Below are positions 37,169 to 49,646 of a DNA stretch of 64,000 nt, piece by piece. A program made the position numbers and the translations under genes. The notes beneath the pieces are model-generated. The model saw only the letters and a list, made by a program, of their open reading frames with translations, searched no databases and had not been told where the DNA came from. The DNA is from Salinicola acroporae. GTDB taxonomy: Bacteria; Pseudomonadota; Gammaproteobacteria; Pseudomonadales; Halomonadaceae. Position 1 is the first letter of the stretch, and every line of letters starts with the position of its first letter. The stretch is from positions 124,001 to 188,000 of the forward strand of contig NZ_PZJW01000006.1 of NCBI RefSeq assembly GCF_003206615.1, given 5' to 3'.

Positions 37169-39772
37169 TCAGGCTTCCTGGGCGACCGGAATGACGCTCG
37201 AGGCCGCTTTCTGGAAATCCTCTATCTCATGGAAGTTCAGGTAGCGGTAGATCTCACCCGCCATGGCATTGAACTCACCCATGGTAGCCTTGTACTCCTC
37301 GACCGTGGGCAGGCGGCCTTCGACGGCAGCGATGGCCGCGAGCTCTGCCGATGCCAAATAGACATCGGCGCCGTCACCCAGACGGTTGGGGAAGTTACGG
37401 GTCGAGGTGGATACCACGGTTGACTTCGGCGCAACGCGGGCCTGGTTGCCCATGCACAGCGAACAGCCGGGCATTTCCATGCGAGCGCCAGCCTTGCCGT
37501 AGATGCCGTAGTAGCCTTCCTCGGTCAGTTGATGTTGGTCCATCTTGGTCGGCGGCGCAAGCCACAGTCGCGTTTTCAGGCTGCCTGCCGGCTGCTTCTC
37601 GAGCAATTTGCCGGCGGCGCGGAAGTGGCCGATGTTGGTCATGCACGAGCCGATAAAGACTTCATCGATCTTCTGGCCGGCAACCTCCGAGAGCAGGCGG
37701 GCATCGTCCGGGTCGTTGGGCGCGCAAAGCACCGGCTGGTCGATCTCGGCCAGGTCGATCTCGATCACCGCAGCGTACTCCGCGTCGGCGTCGGCACGCA
37801 TCAGGCTGGGGTCGGCCAGCCACGCTTCCATGGCTTCGATACGCCGCTCCAGCGTGCGGCGGTCACCATAGCCGGCGCTGATCATCCACTTCAGCAGGGT
37901 GACGTTGGAGTTCAGGTACTCGGTGACGCGATCTTCGCCCAGGGTGATGGTGCAACCCGCAGCGCTGCGCTCCGCGGAGGCGTCGGAGAGCTCGAACGCC
38001 TGCTCGGCGGTGAGATCCTCGAGGCCCTCGATCTCCAGGATGCGGCCGGAGAAGATGTTCTTCTTGCCGGACTTGGCCACGGTCAGGTGACCCTGTTGAA
38101 TCGCGTAATAGGGGATCGCGTGGACCAGGTCGCGCAGGGTGATGCCCGGCTGACGCTCACCCTTGAACCGCACCAGCACCGATTCCGGCATGTCCAGCGG
38201 CATGACGCCGGTGGCCGCCGCGAAGGCCACCAGTCCGGAACCTGCCGGGAACGAGATGCCCATCGGGAAGCGGGTGTGCGAATCACCCCCGGTCCCGACG
38301 GTGTCCGGCAGCAGCATGCGGTTGAGCCAGGAGTGAATGATGCCGTCGCCCGGTCGCAGCGAGACGCCGCCACGGTTCATGATGAAGTCGGGCAGGGTGT
38401 GATGGGTCTCGACGTCGACCGGCTTGGGATAGGCGGCGGTGTGACAGAACGACTGCATCACCAGGTCGGCCTGGAAACCGAGGCAGGCCAGGTCCTTGAG
38501 CTCGTCGCGAGTCATCGGGCCGGTGGTGTCCTGGGAGCCGACCGTGGTCATCTTCGGCTCGCAGTACATGCCCGGGCGGACGCCGTCCATGCCGCAGGCC
38601 TTGCCGACCATCTTCTGCGCCAGGGTGAAGCCCTTGCCGGTGTCGACCGGCTGTTCCGGCTTGCGGAAGATATCCGAGCCCGGCAGGCCGAGTTCGTTGC
38701 GCGCCTTCTCGGTCAATCCGCGGCCGATGATCAGGGGAATACGGCCACCGGCGCGCACTTCGTCGAGGATCACCTGGGTCTTGAGTTCGAAGGTGGAAAC
38801 GACTTCGTCGCTGTCGTGACGGGTCACCTTGCCTTCATACGGATAGACATCGATGACGTCGCCCATTTCGAGCTTGTCGACATCCATCTCGATCGGCAGG
38901 GCGCCGGCATCTTCCATGGTGTTGAAGAAGATCGGTGCGATCTTGCCGCCGAAGCAGAAACCGCCGGCACGCTTGTTGGGCACGTGGGGAATGTCGTCGC
39001 CGAAGAACCACAGCACCGAGTTGGTGGCGGACTTGCGCGAGGAGCCGGTGCCTACCACATCGCCGACGTAGGCGACCGGGAAGCCCTTGGCCTTGACCGT
39101 TTCGATCTGGGCCAGCGGGCCCTTGCTGCCCGCCACTTCCGGCTCGATGCCGTCGCGCGGGTTCTTGAGCATGGCGTTGGCGTGGAGCGGGATGTCGGGG
39201 CGCGACCAGGCATCCGGCGCCGGCGACAGGTCGTCGGTGTTGGTCTCGCCGGGTACCTTGAACACCGCGATGCTGATCTTGTCGGCCAGTGCCGGCTTGG
39301 CCAGGAACCATTCGGCCTCGGCCCAAGACTCGAGCACGGCCTGGGCGACGGCGTTGCCGTTCTTGGCCCGCTCGGCGACGTCGTGGAAGGCATCGAACAT
39401 CAGGAGGGTGTGCTTGAGCTGCTCTCCGACTTCCTGCGCCAGCTCGCTATCGTCCAGCAGTTCGACCAGCGTGGCGATGTTGTAGCCGCCCTGCATGGTG
39501 CCCAGCAGCTTGACCGCATGGATCTTGTCGATCAGCGGCGAGGTCGCTTCGCCCTTGGCGATAGCGGTGAGGAAGCCGGCCTTGACGTAGGCGGCCTCGT
39601 CGACACCGGGCGGCACGCGATCGGTGATCAGTTCGAGGAGAAACGCCTCTTCACCGGCGGGCGGCTGCTTGAGCAGCTCGACCAGTTGGGCGGTCATTTC
39701 GGCGGTCAACGGTTTCGGCGGCACGCCTTCCTGGGCGCGCTCCTCGACATGTTGGCGGTAAGCTTCAAGCAC
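37169..39772 (-). CDS. acnB: Aconitate hydratase B
   Basis: The 867-residue TCA-cycle enzyme interconverts citrate and isocitrate. HEAT-like repeats occupy about the first 160 residues, followed by the swivel domain and the [4Fe-4S] domains with cysteine motifs '[11 protein letters not shown]', '[14 protein letters not shown]' and '[11 protein letters not shown]'. I prefer the GTG at 39772, which gives the family N-terminus '[13 protein letters not shown]' and has AGGG eight bases upstream; an ATG at 39787 would add five residues but lacks a ribosome site. The gene is monocistronic with its own terminator. Confidence 0.96.
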   Translation of the reverse strand: MLEAYRQHVEERAQEGVPPKPLTAEMTAQLVELLKQPPAGEEAFLLELITDRVPPGVDEAAYVKAGFLTAIAKGEATSPLIDKIHAVKLLGTMQGGYNIATLVELLDDSELAQEVGEQLKHTLLMFDAFHDVAERAKNGNAVAQAVLESWAEAEWFLAKPALADKISIAVFKVPGETNTDDLSPAPDAWSRPDIPLHANAMLKNPRDGIEPEVAGSKGPLAQIETVKAKGFPVAYVGDVVGTGSSRKSATNSVLWFFGDDIPHVPNKRAGGFCFGGKIAPIFFNTMEDAGALPIEMDVDKLEMGDVIDVYPYEGKVTRHDSDEVVSTFELKTQVILDEVRAGGRIPLIIGRGLTEKARNELGLPGSDIFRKPEQPVDTGKGFTLAQKMVGKACGMDGVRPGMYCEPKMTTVGSQDTTGPMTRDELKDLACLGFQADLVMQSFCHTAAYPKPVDVETHHTLPDFIMNRGGVSLRPGDGIIHSWLNRMLLPDTVGTGGDSHTRFPMGISFPAGSGLVAFAAATGVMPLDMPESVLVRFKGERQPGITLRDLVHAIPYYAIQQGHLTVAKSGKKNIFSGRILEIEGLEDLTAEQAFELSDASAERSAAGCTITLGEDRVTEYLNSNVTLLKWMISAGYGDRRTLERRIEAMEAWLADPSLMRADADAEYAAVIEIDLAEIDQPVLCAPNDPDDARLLSEVAGQKIDEVFIGSCMTNIGHFRAAGKLLEKQPAGSLKTRLWLAPPTKMDQHQLTEEGYYGIYGKAGARMEMPGCSLCMGNQARVAPKSTVVSTSTRNFPNRLGDGADVYLASAELAAIAAVEGRLPTVEEYKATMGEFNAMAGEIYRYLNFHEIEDFQKAASSVIPVAQEA

Positions 39773-40263
39773 GGTGGAGACCCTCATCTAGAGTTAGAGC
39801 CCGCATCAGCGAGACGGAATCCGGGCCATGACGTGGCAGGCACGGAACGTCTCGTCGTTCGGCAAGCCAGGCTCGTCTGGCGACCCTTGACATGGCTGTC
39901 ACGAAATCGGCTGCGGTGGGCGCTGCGAAGTCTACGTGAAACTGTCGACAATGTTAAGGAGGCCACGCCGCCGCCGGGCCTCCGCCTCTTCGGGGCTGCC
40001 GTCAATGTCACCATGGTCGTGGAAATGGCTATCGAAGTCTCGTCGGGCAGGCGCTACCATGAGCCTATTGGACTCGAATCCACTCTGATTCAACGTATCG
40101 AGTGGTCGAGGTCCATGAGAGGTTCTCCGGACCGTGGACGCGACGCTGATCTCGAATGACTGATGAACGATGGTCGGGAAATACGCCATGTCTCGCTACG
40201 GTCCGATGTCTTCCATCCGTGAACGGGTTTGGCAGTTGTCTGCCGAGCGACCGAAGAACGTCA
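39773..40263. other. Divergent intergenic region acnB / miaE
   Basis: These 491 bases contain a candidate acnB promoter but no gene I can support. An open frame on the complement ending near 39932 (85 codons) is rich in charged residues, lacks any family resemblance and overlaps the promoter, so I leave it out. Confidence 0.6.
39929..39957 (-). promoter_or_regulatory. acnB: Candidate sigma-70 promoter of acnB
   Basis: On the complement TTAACA (39957-39952), a 17-base spacer and TAGACT (39934-39929) lie about 157 bases before the preferred acnB start. Confidence 0.45.
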
Positions 40264-40926
40264 ATGACTACTGAACGAATGATCGATGATACCGATGTCG
40301 ACATCGGCCGCTTGCTGCCGGTCGAGCTGCTCGAGTTCCTACCTTGTGCCACGCCTGGGCGCTGGATCGAGGCCGCGTTGGAGAACCCGGCGCTGTTGTT
40401 GATCGACCATGCGCAGTGTGAAAAGAAGGCTGCCTCTACCGCGATGAGCCTGATGTTCCGGTATGTCGATCGCCCCGAGCTGCTGACCAAGATGTCTCAA
40501 CTGGCGCGCGAAGAGCTTCTCCATTTCGAGCAGGTGGTCGGTTTGATGCAGGAGCGGGGAGTCGACTACTCCCATATTCAGGCGTCGCGCTATGCGGAGG
40601 GGCTGCGTGAACACGTGGCACGAGAAGAGCCGGATCGATTGATCGATATCCTGATCGTGGGCGCGTTCATCGAAGCGCGCTCGTGTGAGCGTTTCGCGCG
40701 GTTGATTCCTCATCTGGATGAGCCGCTTGCCAAGTTCTATCGCTCCCTCGTGCGTTCGGAGGGGCGTCATTTCGAGGATTACCTCGGACTCGCCGAACGC
40801 TATGGCGGCAAGGCCGCCGTGGCCGAACGCGTGGTTCGCTTCGCCGCTCACGAAAAAGCGTTGATCGAAGGCGAAGACGCCATGTTCCGCTTTCATAGCG
40901 GCGTGCCGAGTGCGACCTCGCCGTGA
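40264..40926 (+). CDS. miaE: tRNA-(ms2io6A37)-hydroxylase MiaE
   Basis: The 220-residue ferritin-like diiron enzyme hydroxylates ms2i6A37 in tRNA. The metal-binding set is visible: E53 ('HAQCEKKAAS'), E84-x-x-H87 ('REELLHFEQ'), E137 ('FIEARSCERF') and E166-x-x-H169 ('SEGRHFEDY'). Its presence implies the MiaA/MiaB pathway elsewhere in the genome. I use the ATG at 40264, because upstream residues from 40156 do not look family-like; the ribosome site is weak. Confidence 0.94.
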   Translation: MTTERMIDDTDVDIGRLLPVELLEFLPCATPGRWIEAALENPALLLIDHAQCEKKAASTAMSLMFRYVDRPELLTKMSQLAREELLHFEQVVGLMQERGVDYSHIQASRYAEGLREHVAREEPDRLIDILIVGAFIEARSCERFARLIPHLDEPLAKFYRSLVRSEGRHFEDYLGLAERYGGKAAVAERVVRFAAHEKALIEGEDAMFRFHSGVPSATSP

Positions 40927-41036
40927 GTCGTCGCAACCTCAGCGATCATGCCGGCCCAGGTCGACCAGGGGCTCGTGTCAACCGGCTTGGCGATGATCTG
41001 CGTGTGGTCGCTTCTTCTATCGGATAATGGAAAACG

Positions 41037-44000
41037 ATGAATTCAGGTCGAGCTACAACAACAATCGCGCTCTTCGGACATTTCGGGTATCGGCAGGGTG
41101 ATCAGGCGCTGACGCATTTCAGCTACGACAAGGTGAAGGCGCTGCTGATCTACCTGCTGATGCAGGAGGCGCCGGCGAGCCGCGCCGCGCTGGCCGAAAT
41201 GCTATGGCCGGACCAGGGCGTCAAGTCGGGGCGCACGAATCTTCGCCATGCCCTTCACTGCCTCCGGCACAGCCTCGGCGATCTCGCCGAGTCGTCCCTG
41301 ACGGTCACCCGACAGACCATCTCCTTCGATCTGCCGTCCAGTGTTCACTGGGATCTTCGCGAGGTGGACGGCCTGCTGCGAGAACCGCCCACCATCGATG
41401 TTCTCGAGCGGCTGCTCGACTACTATCGTGGCGACCTGCTGTCCGAACTGCATCTGGGGCAGTGCGTTGCTTTCCAGCAGTGGCTGGTGCGCACGCGGGG
41501 CGAGTGGCGACAGCGCTTGACCGAATACGCGGAGCGGGTGCTGGAGGCGTGCTCGGCGCTGCCCGAGGGGCTGCTGCGAACCCTGATCCACCGAATCCCG
41601 GATTTTGGTCCTTTCCACGAGCGTTTGGTGAGACAGCTCGCCGAGCACGGACAGTTCGCCGCCGCCCGGGAACAGTTCAATGCCTTTCTGCAACACCTGG
41701 CGCTATCCGGCCAGCAGCCCGAGCCCGGCTTCCTGCAATTGGCGCGATTCTGGTCGGAGGGGCCGGAGCCGGGACAGGTTCACCTCGATTGGCCGAACGG
41801 CATTGGCGCCGATACCTCCCAGGGGCGGCGGGAGGCACCGGGATACTCGGCGGAAGATATCGATTATCGCCAGGTCACGGTCATGGCGATTGCGCTCCGA
41901 CCGGCGGACGCCGGAAACGATCTCGGCCGGGCGCTGGCTTGCCTCAAGGCTCAGGACCAGCTGTTCCGATGGCTGGAGACCCAGTGTCGCCATCTTGGGG
42001 GTTTCTGGCAGGCCGCGGTGGGGAGTGGCGTGGGGCTCGCCTGCTTTGGCACCCACGGCCCAACTCATCAACTGGCCGAACTGGTGGCGCTGTTCGAGCA
42101 TTGTCGCCAAGGGCTTACTCACGAACTCGATAACCTGTGGCAGGGCGAGGAGGCGCCACCCCGGTTCACGCTGACGGCCGGCCTGGATAGCGGTCGCGTG
42201 ATCTGGCTTCCGGAGCGGCACTCGATCGATCCGTTCGGCGATGTGACGCAGGTGGCGCTGGCCATGATGGTGGCGGCCAAGAGCAGCGAGCTGGTCATCT
42301 CGCTCAACGCCAGCCAGCATCTGCCGCCGGCTTTCGACCTGCAATCTCGCCTGACCCCCCGCCTGATCAGCAGCGATGGTCGGGTTCAGCGACGGGGACT
42401 GGTGCTCGGCGTGGAGTCTTCCTGTCGCGAGGCCTTGCCGCCGAGTCTCACCGGACGCGAGGCCGAACTCCGCCAGCTGCGCGATGCGCTGGCCCGGGTC
42501 TCCCTCGGGCTGCGACAGAGTCTGCTGGTACTGGGTGACACGGGTATCGGCAAGTCCGCCCTGATGATCCACTTCCGGGAATATCTGCAACAAGAAGACG
42601 CGGCGGTTTTCTGGCGGCCCACGACTCGCTTGTCGAGTCAGACCTCCTACGGGCTGGTCCAGGCGCTATTGGGGTGGTATCTCGAAGCGGAGCCGGACGA
42701 CGCCGCGATCAGGGAACTGGTCGACCGAACTCCCGCGATGGAGCGAGTCGGGACCGAGCGTCGACAGTTGCTGATCGACGTGCTTGGGCGGGCGTCGCTG
42801 GCCAGGGAGGACGCCGACGAGGCGGTGGAACTGGTCACTCAACTGACCCAGGCGTTGATTCTCGAGACCACCAGTTCTCGCCGTCCGCTGGTGATCATCG
42901 TCGACGATCTGCAGTGGTTGGACGAGCCGTCACTGAAAGTCCTGCAGAACCTTCAGGCCCGGCTGCCGATTCACACAGCCTTGTTACTGGTTGCCTCTCA
43001 TCAAAATCGGGAGGTTCCCTCGGTCAGGTTGAACTGGGATCAGCAGGTGGTATTGGGGCGCCTCGACGCGGAACAGTCCGCTGACATGCTGGACTACCTG
43101 GCCCGCCGGCATCGACTCAAGCTGAACCTGCGATTGCGCGAACAGTTGATCGAGCGGTGCGAGGGGGTTCCTCTCTACTTGCAGGAGATCTGCCGCCGGC
43201 TCGAGATCGACCGGCGCGAGGGCAGGCGCCTGGACGCCGACAGCCTGCCGAGCGGATTGCTGGGGTTGCTCGCCAGCCGCATCGACCAATTGCAGGGATA
43301 TCGCCATGTCGCCCACATGGCGGCAGCGCTGGGTCGTCAGTTCGAAGCCGGCATGCTGCGGGCCGGTCTGGCCATCGGTGATGATCTCTTCAAGGCGGCC
43401 CTGGAGCAGATGCGAAGGCTCGAGATCATCGAGCCCTGTGACATGTCGCCCTACGACTTCCAGTTCAGCCATCCGCTGCTGCAGGAGGCGGCCTATCTTT
43501 CGTGTCCACAGGACGTGCGGATCGTGCTGCATCAGCAGGTCGTGACGCTGATCGAATCCAGTTACCCCGCGTGGATCAGCCGTCATCCCGGAGATTTCGC
43601 CGAGCACTTGCGACGAAGTGGCGATCCGGCGCGGGCCGCACGCTATTTCGAAATGGCGGCAAGGAGTGCGCTCAAGGTCAGCGCTAACCGCACGGCATTG
43701 AAAATGGCCGAGTCCGGTCTTGCCTGCCTGAAAGTGACTTCCGGCGGTGGTGCCGAGCGTGAGATCAGTCTGCTGACGGTGAAAGGACAGGCGTGCTACG
43801 CGCTGGAAGGGCATGGCTCCCCGGCGGCGCAGGAGAGTTTTCTTCGGGCGCAGAGTCTGTGGCAAGGCTCGCTGCCGGATGACGATGAAGCCGACGATCA
43901 GGCGTTTCTGGTGACCTGGGGGCTCTGGGTGGGCGCCAGCCAGCGCCACGCCACGCAAGAGGCGGAGTCGCTGGCCCTGCAGTTGCGCGATCTGGCGCGA

Positions 44001-44939
44001 CGCATCGACGATCCGCGCTACCAGCGTCTGGCGCTCTATGCCCGCGCCCATGGCGAATACTGGAGCGGCCGGATTTCGCTGGCCTACGAGCACCTCGATC
44101 AGGTCGATCCGCTGAGTTGGCCCATGGTTCTGGAGTGGTTGCCTTACTCCGATCATCCGCAGGTAGCCGCGGCCTGCTATCAGAGCTGGACCCTCTGCCT
44201 GCGGGGTGACTATCGACGCGCGGAGCAGCAGATGGAAGCCGCCATTCGCCTGGCGGAGTCCGTTCGGCATCCGGGGTCGTTGGCCATGGCGCTGATATTC
44301 GCCGCGTCCCTCTACCGGCAACTGGGACATATCCATCTGGCGACCGAACGTGGCCGTCGCGCCCACGAGATGACGCGTACCGCGGATCTCCAGCGCTGGC
44401 ACTGGGAGGCGGAGTGCGTGCTGGGGTGGAGTCAGTCGCTGGCCGGAGAGGCGCGGGGCCTGCAGAGAATCGAGTCCAGCGTGGCCCGATTGAGCGAGTT
44501 GACGGGCAGGGAGCCCTGGCAACGGCCGTTCCTGTGGTACGGCGACGCCTGCCTGGCGCTCAACGATGTGGCGCGCGCCGCGGCGTATCTCGAGCCCTGT
44601 CTCGAGCATGCGCTGACACGGCGCTCCCTGATGATGCCCCAAATCGGCTTGCAGATGGCCCGGGTCAAGCATCGCCGGGGCGACGACATGGCGAGCGTGG
44701 CGTCCCTCATCGAAGCGTCGAGAAGCTGGGCCGTCGAAGCCGGCAGCCCCCACATGGAGTTGAAAAGCCTCGAGATGTGGCTCTCCCTGGTCGATCCCGG
44801 CGACCGGGAGAAGCAGCGCGCATTGCGCTATCGGCTGGGAGAGGTGGCGCTGTCCGATGCGCCGGTTCTGACCCGCTGGCGAACGCTGCTGGATAACGTC
44901 AGCGCCGCCTCGTCCCGTCCGGCCGACTTCCAGCTCTAG
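41037..44939 (+). CDS. Large SARP-like / STAND ATPase regulator, 1300 residues, function unknown
   Basis: Domains in order: an OmpR-type winged helix (about 8-100, 'FSYDKVKALLIYLL', 'LAEMLWPD', 'SGRTNLRHALHCLRHSL'); a BTAD helical domain (about 100-240); a nucleotide-cyclase-like region (about 278-440) whose first metal-binding aspartate is missing ('VTVMAIALRPAD'), so probably inactive; an AAA/STAND ATPase with Walker A GDTGIGKS at 500-507 and Walker B 'VIIVDDLQWLDE' at 619-630; and a long helical TPR-like C-terminus (about 850-1290). The architecture resembles AfsR/SARP and MalT-type regulators known mainly from actinobacteria and some proteobacteria. It is a single gene, 110 bases after miaE and convergent with lpxH; no target or partner is evident nearby. 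Confidence 0.75.
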   Translation: MNSGRATTTIALFGHFGYRQGDQALTHFSYDKVKALLIYLLMQEAPASRAALAEMLWPDQGVKSGRTNLRHALHCLRHSLGDLAESSLTVTRQTISFDLPSSVHWDLREVDGLLREPPTIDVLERLLDYYRGDLLSELHLGQCVAFQQWLVRTRGEWRQRLTEYAERVLEACSALPEGLLRTLIHRIPDFGPFHERLVRQLAEHGQFAAAREQFNAFLQHLALSGQQPEPGFLQLARFWSEGPEPGQVHLDWPNGIGADTSQGRREAPGYSAEDIDYRQVTVMAIALRPADAGNDLGRALACLKAQDQLFRWLETQCRHLGGFWQAAVGSGVGLACFGTHGPTHQLAELVALFEHCRQGLTHELDNLWQGEEAPPRFTLTAGLDSGRVIWLPERHSIDPFGDVTQVALAMMVAAKSSELVISLNASQHLPPAFDLQSRLTPRLISSDGRVQRRGLVLGVESSCREALPPSLTGREAELRQLRDALARVSLGLRQSLLVLGDTGIGKSALMIHFREYLQQEDAAVFWRPTTRLSSQTSYGLVQALLGWYLEAEPDDAAIRELVDRTPAMERVGTERRQLLIDVLGRASLAREDADEAVELVTQLTQALILETTSSRRPLVIIVDDLQWLDEPSLKVLQNLQARLPIHTALLLVASHQNREVPSVRLNWDQQVVLGRLDAEQSADMLDYLARRHRLKLNLRLREQLIERCEGVPLYLQEICRRLEIDRREGRRLDADSLPSGLLGLLASRIDQLQGYRHVAHMAAALGRQFEAGMLRAGLAIGDDLFKAALEQMRRLEIIEPCDMSPYDFQFSHPLLQEAAYLSCPQDVRIVLHQQVVTLIESSYPAWISRHPGDFAEHLRRSGDPARAARYFEMAARSALKVSANRTALKMAESGLACLKVTSGGGAEREISLLTVKGQACYALEGHGSPAAQESFLRAQSLWQGSLPDDDEADDQAFLVTWGLWVGASQRHATQEAESLALQLRDLARRIDDPRYQRLALYARAHGEYWSGRISLAYEHLDQVDPLSWPMVLEWLPYSDHPQVAAACYQSWTLCLRGDYRRAEQQMEAAIRLAESVRHPGSLAMALIFAASLYRQLGHIHLATERGRRAHEMTRTADLQRWHWEAECVLGWSQSLAGEARGLQRIESSVARLSELTGREPWQRPFLWYGDACLALNDVARAAAYLEPCLEHALTRRSLMMPQIGLQMARVKHRRGDDMASVASLIEASRSWAVEAGSPHMELKSLEMWLSLVDPGDREKQRALRYRLGEVALSDAPVLTRWRTLLDNVSAASSRPADFQL

Positions 44940-44976
44940 GCTTGGTGCGGGCAGGTCGGTGAGTCACCGGGCACGA

Positions 44977-45699
44977 TCAGATCGGGAACGACTCCAGTGT
45001 CAGGCCGTCGTCGTCCACTCTCAGTTGCCAACCCTTGCCGGGGCGCCAGTCGCCGATCACGTAACGCGTCGCCGGCCCCCCACCGACGTTCAGTTCGTGC
45101 ACGGCCGGTCGGTGAGTGTGACCATGGATCATGACGCTCACGTCATGGGCCTGCATCGTCTCGACGACGGCTTCGGGGGTGACATCCATGATGTCCTCGG
45201 CCTTGTTGGTGTTGGCTTCGCCGGACTGTTCCCGAAGTTTCCTGGCCAGCGCCATGCGCTCATCCACCGGCATCGCCAGGATCTGTGCCTGCCAGGCGGG
45301 GTCGCGAGCCTGGCGTCGGAAAGCCATGTAAGCCTCGTCGCGAGTACACAGGCTGTCGCCGTGCATCAGCAGGACCCGCTGTCCGCCCAGTTCCATCACC
45401 GTGGGGTCGTCGAGCAGGGCACAGCCGCTATCGGCGGCAAACGCCTCGCCGATCAGAAAGTCCCGGTTGCCGTGCATGAAAGCCAGCCGGGTACCGGCTT
45501 CGGCGCAGGCCTTCAACTCGGCGATGATCCGCTGCTCGAACTCGCCCCGGTAGTCGTCGCCGATCCAGGCCTCGAACAGGTCGCCCAGAATGGTCAGCGA
45601 CGAGGCCTGTCGGACCGGCCCGCGCAGGTAGTCGATGAAACCCTTGGCGATGTCCGGCTGCGAGGGTTGAAGATGGAGATCGGCGATCAGCAGTTGCAT
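44977..45699 (-). CDS. lpxH: UDP-2,3-diacylglucosamine diphosphatase LpxH
   Basis: The 240-residue metallophosphoesterase makes lipid X in lipid A synthesis. Motifs are 'LLIADLHLQPSQPD', 'LTILGDLFEAWIGDD', 'AFMHGNRDFLIGE', 'LLMHGDSLCT' and 'IHGHTHRPAVH', giving a full two-metal site. The start at 45699 gives 'MQLLIADLHL'; a longer N-terminal version would overlap ppiB. It follows ppiB by 44 bases on the same strand. Confidence 0.96.
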   Translation of the reverse strand: MQLLIADLHLQPSQPDIAKGFIDYLRGPVRQASSLTILGDLFEAWIGDDYRGEFEQRIIAELKACAEAGTRLAFMHGNRDFLIGEAFAADSGCALLDDPTVMELGGQRVLLMHGDSLCTRDEAYMAFRRQARDPAWQAQILAMPVDERMALARKLREQSGEANTNKAEDIMDVTPEAVVETMQAHDVSVMIHGHTHRPAVHELNVGGGPATRYVIGDWRPGKGWQLRVDDDGLTLESFPI

Positions 45700-45743
45700 G
45701 CGGGGAGTGGTTCCTGTCGGTGGTCGGCCCGTGAGGGGGAAGG

Positions 45744-46238
45744 TCAATCCGTGACTTCGGCACGTTCGATGATGACATCTTCGACGGGGACATCGCTGTG
45801 CATGCCACGCCGTCCGGTTGCCACCTGGCGGATCTGGTCGACTACCTCCATGCCGTCGACCACGCGCCCGAATACGCAGTAGCCCCAGCCCTGCACGCTC
45901 TTGTCGCGGTGGTTGAGGAAGTCGTTGTCGGAGACGTTGACGAAGAACTGGGCGCTGGCGGAGTGGGGATCCTGGGTGCGCGCCATGGCGACGGTGCCTT
46001 TCTGGTTGGTGAGGCCATTGTCGGCTTCGTTCTCGATCGTGGTGCGCGTCGGCTTCTGCTCGAAGTCAGTGTCGAAGCCGCCGCCCTGAACCATGAACCC
46101 ATCGATCACGCGGTGAAAGAGGGTCCCGTCGTAATGGCCGTCGCGAACGTACTGCTCGAAATTGGCGGCGGTTTTCGGGGCCTTCTCGAAGTCGAGTTCG
46201 AGCTTGATGGCGCCGTGATTGGTGTGCAAAACGATCAT
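45744..46238 (-). CDS. ppiB: Cyclophilin-type peptidyl-prolyl isomerase PpiB
   Basis: The 164-residue cytoplasmic cyclophilin begins '[20 protein letters not shown]' and contains the active-site segments '[17 protein letters not shown]', '[21 protein letters not shown]' and '[16 protein letters not shown]'. It lacks a signal peptide. The frame continues open far upstream, antisense to glnS, but that is not coding. It starts the ppiB-lpxH operon and is divergent from glnS. Confidence 0.96.
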   Translation of the reverse strand: MIVLHTNHGAIKLELDFEKAPKTAANFEQYVRDGHYDGTLFHRVIDGFMVQGGGFDTDFEQKPTRTTIENEADNGLTNQKGTVAMARTQDPHSASAQFFVNVSDNDFLNHRDKSVQGWGYCVFGRVVDGMEVVDQIRQVATGRRGMHSDVPVEDVIIERAEVTD

Positions 46239-46282
46239 CGGAAATCCTGGCTGATTCTGGCTGTCGTGAGACGGCAGGCGGC

Positions 46283-46313
46283 TTGGCGCCGGCCGCGGGC
46301 GTCGCGCTATAAT
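46283..46313 (+). promoter_or_regulatory. glnS: glnS promoter
   Basis: A perfect -10 TATAAT (46308-46313) with TTGGCG (46283-46288) at a long 19-base spacing, about 109 bases before glnS. Confidence 0.6.
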
Positions 46314-46421
46314 AGCGGCTTTGGGTCGCCGGGAGAAACCGCTGTCCGCGCGTGTTAACCTGCGGTCATCAGGGCCGCATCGTCGGCCGATCATCCGAAT
46401 CATAGAGGTTGCCTGCATTCC

Positions 46422-48161
<1,740 letters not shown>

Positions 48162-48173
48162 AGGAACGAGAAC

Positions 48174-49574
48174 ATGAGCGGGCTGGAGATCTACAACACG
48201 CTGACGCGCCGCAAGGCGAAACTCGATCCGATCGAGCCCGGCAAGGTGCGGATGTACGTCTGCGGGATGACGGTCTACGACTACTGCCACCTGGGTCATG
48301 CCAGGGTGATGGTGGCGTTCGACGTGATCACGCGCTGGCTGCGCCAGACCGGTCTGGACGTGACGTACGTTCGCAACATCACCGACATCGACGACAAGAT
48401 TCTCCGACGCGCGGAGGAGAACGGCGAGTCGATTTCGGCGCTGACCGAGCGCATGATCGCGGCCATGCACGAGGACGAGGCGCGGCTGGGGGTTCTGCGG
48501 CCGGATGCGGAGCCTCGCGCCACAGGGCATATCCCGGAGATCGTGGCGATGATCGAGCGCCTGATCGAAGGCGGCTATGCCTACGCGGCCGCCAACGGCG
48601 ACGTCTACTACCGTGTTCGCCGCTTTGCCGACTATGGCAAGCTCAACAACCGCAATCTCGACGACATGCGCGCGGGTGCCCGGGTCGACGTCGACGAACA
48701 TAAGGAGGATCCGCTCGACTTCGTACTCTGGAAGGCGGCCAAGCCGGGCGAGGCTAGTTGGTCCTCGCCCTGGGGCGAAGGCCGACCAGGCTGGCATATC
48801 GAGTGCTCGGCGATGTCGACCTGCTGCCTGGGCGAGACCTTCGATATTCATGGCGGCGGCCCGGATCTGACCTTCCCGCATCACGAGAACGAGATCGCCC
48901 AGAGCGAGGCGGCCACCGGCAAGCCCTACGTCAATGTATGGATGCACGCCGGCGCGGTACGGGTCAACCAGGAGAAGATGTCCAAGTCGCTGGGCAACTT
49001 CTTCACGATTCGAGAGGTGCTGGAAGTTCACGATCCGGAAGTGGTGCGCTACCTGCTGGTCGCCAGTCACTATCGCAGTCCGATCAACTATGCACCGGAG
49101 TCCCTGAGCGAAGCCCGCAAGTCGCTCGAGCGTTTCTATCATGCCCTGGACGGCGTCGAGCCGGCTCACGGTGACGTTGAGGGCATCTATGCCGAGCGCT
49201 TCTCGGCAGCGATGAGCGACGATTTCAATACGCCCGAAGCCCTGTCGGTGCTGTTCGACCTGGCGCGGGAGATCAATCGGCTACGAGACACCGACCCGGC
49301 TCACGCCAGTGCGCTCGGCCAGGAACTCAAGCGGCTGGCGAATCTGCTGGGCTTGCTTGAGCGTGCACCCGTCGAGTTCTTCAAGGCTGGTGCTGCCGAG
49401 CTGCCGCTGAGCGAGGCCGAGATCGAATCTCGAATCGAAGCGCGGGCGACGGCCAAGCGTCAGCGGGACTTCGCCGAAGCCGACCGAATTCGCGACGAAC
49501 TGGCCGCGCTGGGCGTCGTGCTGAAGGATTCGCGCGAGGGGACGCGCTGGAGTTTCGAAGCGCCGCCAGCCTGA
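48174..49574 (+). CDS. cysS: Cysteinyl-tRNA synthetase
   Basis: The 466-residue class I synthetase shows the zinc-binding cysteine in '[18 protein letters not shown]' (also the HIGH site), further zinc ligands in '[10 protein letters not shown]' and '[13 protein letters not shown]', and the KMSKS loop '[13 protein letters not shown]'. The helical anticodon domain includes '[22 protein letters not shown]'. It follows glnS closely and ends at a long palindrome shared with mtnN. Confidence 0.98.
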   Translation: MSGLEIYNTLTRRKAKLDPIEPGKVRMYVCGMTVYDYCHLGHARVMVAFDVITRWLRQTGLDVTYVRNITDIDDKILRRAEENGESISALTERMIAAMHEDEARLGVLRPDAEPRATGHIPEIVAMIERLIEGGYAYAAANGDVYYRVRRFADYGKLNNRNLDDMRAGARVDVDEHKEDPLDFVLWKAAKPGEASWSSPWGEGRPGWHIECSAMSTCCLGETFDIHGGGPDLTFPHHENEIAQSEAATGKPYVNVWMHAGAVRVNQEKMSKSLGNFFTIREVLEVHDPEVVRYLLVASHYRSPINYAPESLSEARKSLERFYHALDGVEPAHGDVEGIYAERFSAAMSDDFNTPEALSVLFDLAREINRLRDTDPAHASALGQELKRLANLLGLLERAPVEFFKAGAAELPLSEAEIESRIEARATAKRQRDFAEADRIRDELAALGVVLKDSREGTRWSFEAPPA

Positions 49575-49592
49575 GCCCCAATGCTGTCCTGA

Positions 49593-49628
49593 AACGACGA
49601 ACCCCGCCAATTGGCGGGGTTCGTCGTT
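49593..49628. terminator. Long perfect palindrome between cysS and mtnN, likely bidirectional terminator
   Basis: Positions 49593-49610 are the exact reverse complement of 49611-49628 (36-bp palindrome centred on CCAATTGG). It sits between two convergent genes. The T-tract is short. Confidence 0.75.
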
Positions 49629-49646
49629 ATGGCACTCGGCTCGGTC

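Noticed and set aside
37529-40159. Open frame of 876 codons on the plus strand over acnB
   Set aside because: It is the antisense shadow of acnB; composition is low-complexity in H, R, G and V and there is no ribosome site or family motif.
39932-40189. 85-codon open frame on the complement upstream of acnB
   Set aside because: No family resemblance and it overlaps the likely acnB promoter. It cannot be excluded, but nothing supports it.
42984-44753. Open frame of 589 codons antisense to the 1300-residue regulator
   Set aside because: Shadow frame without recognisable domains; the sense frame has clear ATPase motifs.
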